The translations under genes and the position numbers were made by a program. A stretch of DNA of 5,200 nucleotides, from positions 1 to 5,200 of the forward strand of contig JAPLTI010000151.1 of assembly GCA_026398285.1 (NCBI GenBank). The letters are read 5' to 3'. Within the stretch, counting starts at the first letter, position 1. Every line of letters begins with the position of its first letter. The stretch is from Verrucomicrobiota bacterium. Lineage in GTDB: Bacteria > Verrucomicrobiota > Verrucomicrobiia > Chthoniobacterales > Terrimicrobiaceae. Under the pieces are notes generated by a model, which was not told the DNA's origin, made no database searches, and saw only the letters and a list, made by a program, of their open reading frames with translations. This document shows positions 4,586-5,200 of the stretch, piece after piece.

Positions 4586-5200
4586 GTCTCTGCAAGAGTT
4601 GCGCGTAATATGGCGTTACGTATTCACGCGCTATTTCACCGAACTCTTCAGCCGTGAAGAAAAAACCCTTTAGGTAATTGCACAGGTAGCAGCACATAAC
4701 GATGTTGCCTTCGGCGTAAGCCCTCAAGGAATCGCAGCGGTCAATTGTGAGTGTCTGCGTGGCTTTTGCGGAGCCAGCCATCAGATGCCTCACCGAAAGA
4801 AACTGTTCCAAACTAACTCCGCAATAAGCACACGTTGGCTCTTGTGACGAATACCATACGGAAAAGTCTTCCCACGATATTGCCATCCATCCTTTTCGCA
4901 TCGCATTGCCGCTGCATCTTTTTTGCAGAGTCAGAAAAGCACCGCGAGCGGTTCGGCGGTAGTCTACTTTCTTCTGCTTCCAGCCCGATTCATCCTCTGC
5001 CCTTCGCCTCTCTACCCATTGCTGACGCTGCGCTTTGACCTTGTCCGCATTGGCCGCTACATAACGCTTCTGTGAGGCGTTAAAGCAGGTTTTGCAAAGC
5101 GACATCCGCCCATCGAGCGACTCGTAGAGGGCCTTGTAAAATTCAGTAAGCGGCTTGACTGCCTTGCAGACGCTGCATTTTTTCCCGTTTGCGAGGCGGT
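4578..5200 (-). CDS. zinc-finger HNH endonuclease-like protein, first of a tandem pair (5' end beyond window)
   Basis: The frame is open from the right edge (first whole codon 5196-5198) to the stop at 4578, giving 206 visible residues. A start at the ATG of 5105 would cut the zinc finger in half. Translation upstream of it reads GKKCSVCKAVKPLTEFYKAL, giving CxxC (visible residues 8/11) before CKTC (35/38), the same layout as its neighbour, so the real start should be only a few codons beyond 5200. A basic helical linker follows (about 45-105), then CAYCGV (C123, C126), TIDRCDSLRAYAEGNI (151-166), C170 and C173 in CCYLCNYLKG, and FTAEEFGEIAREYVTP. This is the same variant HNH (IDR, N, CNxxK) as in 3980-4585, with which it shares CAYCG(V/I), IDRxDS, the (E/G)NI core and the FF..EEF/YEQF...IA tail. 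Tandem duplication is the likely origin. It ends inside the start of the next gene (8-nt overlap) and is probably co-expressed with it. Nuclease function is inferred. Confidence 0.75.
   Translation of the reverse strand, partial: RLANGKKCSVCKAVKPLTEFYKALYESLDGRMSLCKTCFNASQKRYVAANADKVKAQRQQWVERRRAEDESGWKQKKVDYRRTARGAFLTLQKRCSGNAMRKGWMAISWEDFSVWYSSQEPTCAYCGVSLEQFLSVRHLMAGSAKATQTLTIDRCDSLRAYAEGNIVMCCYLCNYLKGFFFTAEEFGEIAREYVTPYYAQLLQRHE

Noticed and set aside
4578..5105. HNH gene starting at ATG 5105
   Set aside because: The frame stays open to the window edge and upstream codons supply the missing CxxC of the zinc finger, so this ATG is internal.

Overview
The window looks like an accessory region of a moderately GC-rich bacterial chromosome or large mobile element. 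It is packed with small toxin-antitoxin (TA) genes on the left and an operon of zinc-finger nuclease-like genes on the right. No rRNA, tRNA, CRISPR array, transposase or integrase was found. Poor Shine-Dalgarno sequences before most starts and dispersed hairpin repeats with a GCCAACG/CGTTGGC core would fit a Verrucomicrobiota-like genome. That is only an impression, since no phylogenetic marker is present.

Left part (1-1185). The minus strand carries the first 94 codons of a Fic-family (AMPylase-type) protein that runs off the left edge. It has an N-terminal helix-turn-helix-like region and ends exactly at the Fic inhibitory motif (STAIEGN). Divergent to it, after an intergenic stretch with a 42-bp dispersed repeat and a perfect 16-bp palindrome, is a plus-strand pair: a 95-aa AbrB-like putative antitoxin and a 133-aa RelE/ParE-like putative toxin.

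Middle part (1202-2139, minus strand). A HigB/Gp49-like toxin gene overlaps its XRE antitoxin gene by 20 nt. A second, shorter HigA/VapI-type antitoxin with no toxin of its own lies 58 nt downstream. The last of these converges on the plus-strand toxin with only 16 nt between them.

Spacer 2140-2528 has no convincing gene. It holds a candidate promoter for the HigBA pair, a second copy of the 42-bp repeat facing an inverted third copy, and two further inverted repeats just after the nuclease operon.

Right part (2529-5200, minus strand). Three genes are joined by 8-nt and 4-nt overlaps. Two are paralogous proteins, each with an N-terminal CxxC/CxxC zinc finger and a variant HNH nuclease domain (the upstream one runs off the right edge). 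The third is a 484-aa protein with five tandem probable zinc-ribbon units (DUF4379 type) and a C-terminal degenerate GIY-YIG-like domain. The tight overlaps suggest the three are made together and may act together on nucleic acid. This is the best candidate in the window for an undescribed system. Defence, homing or mobile-element maintenance are all possible and the sequence alone does not decide.
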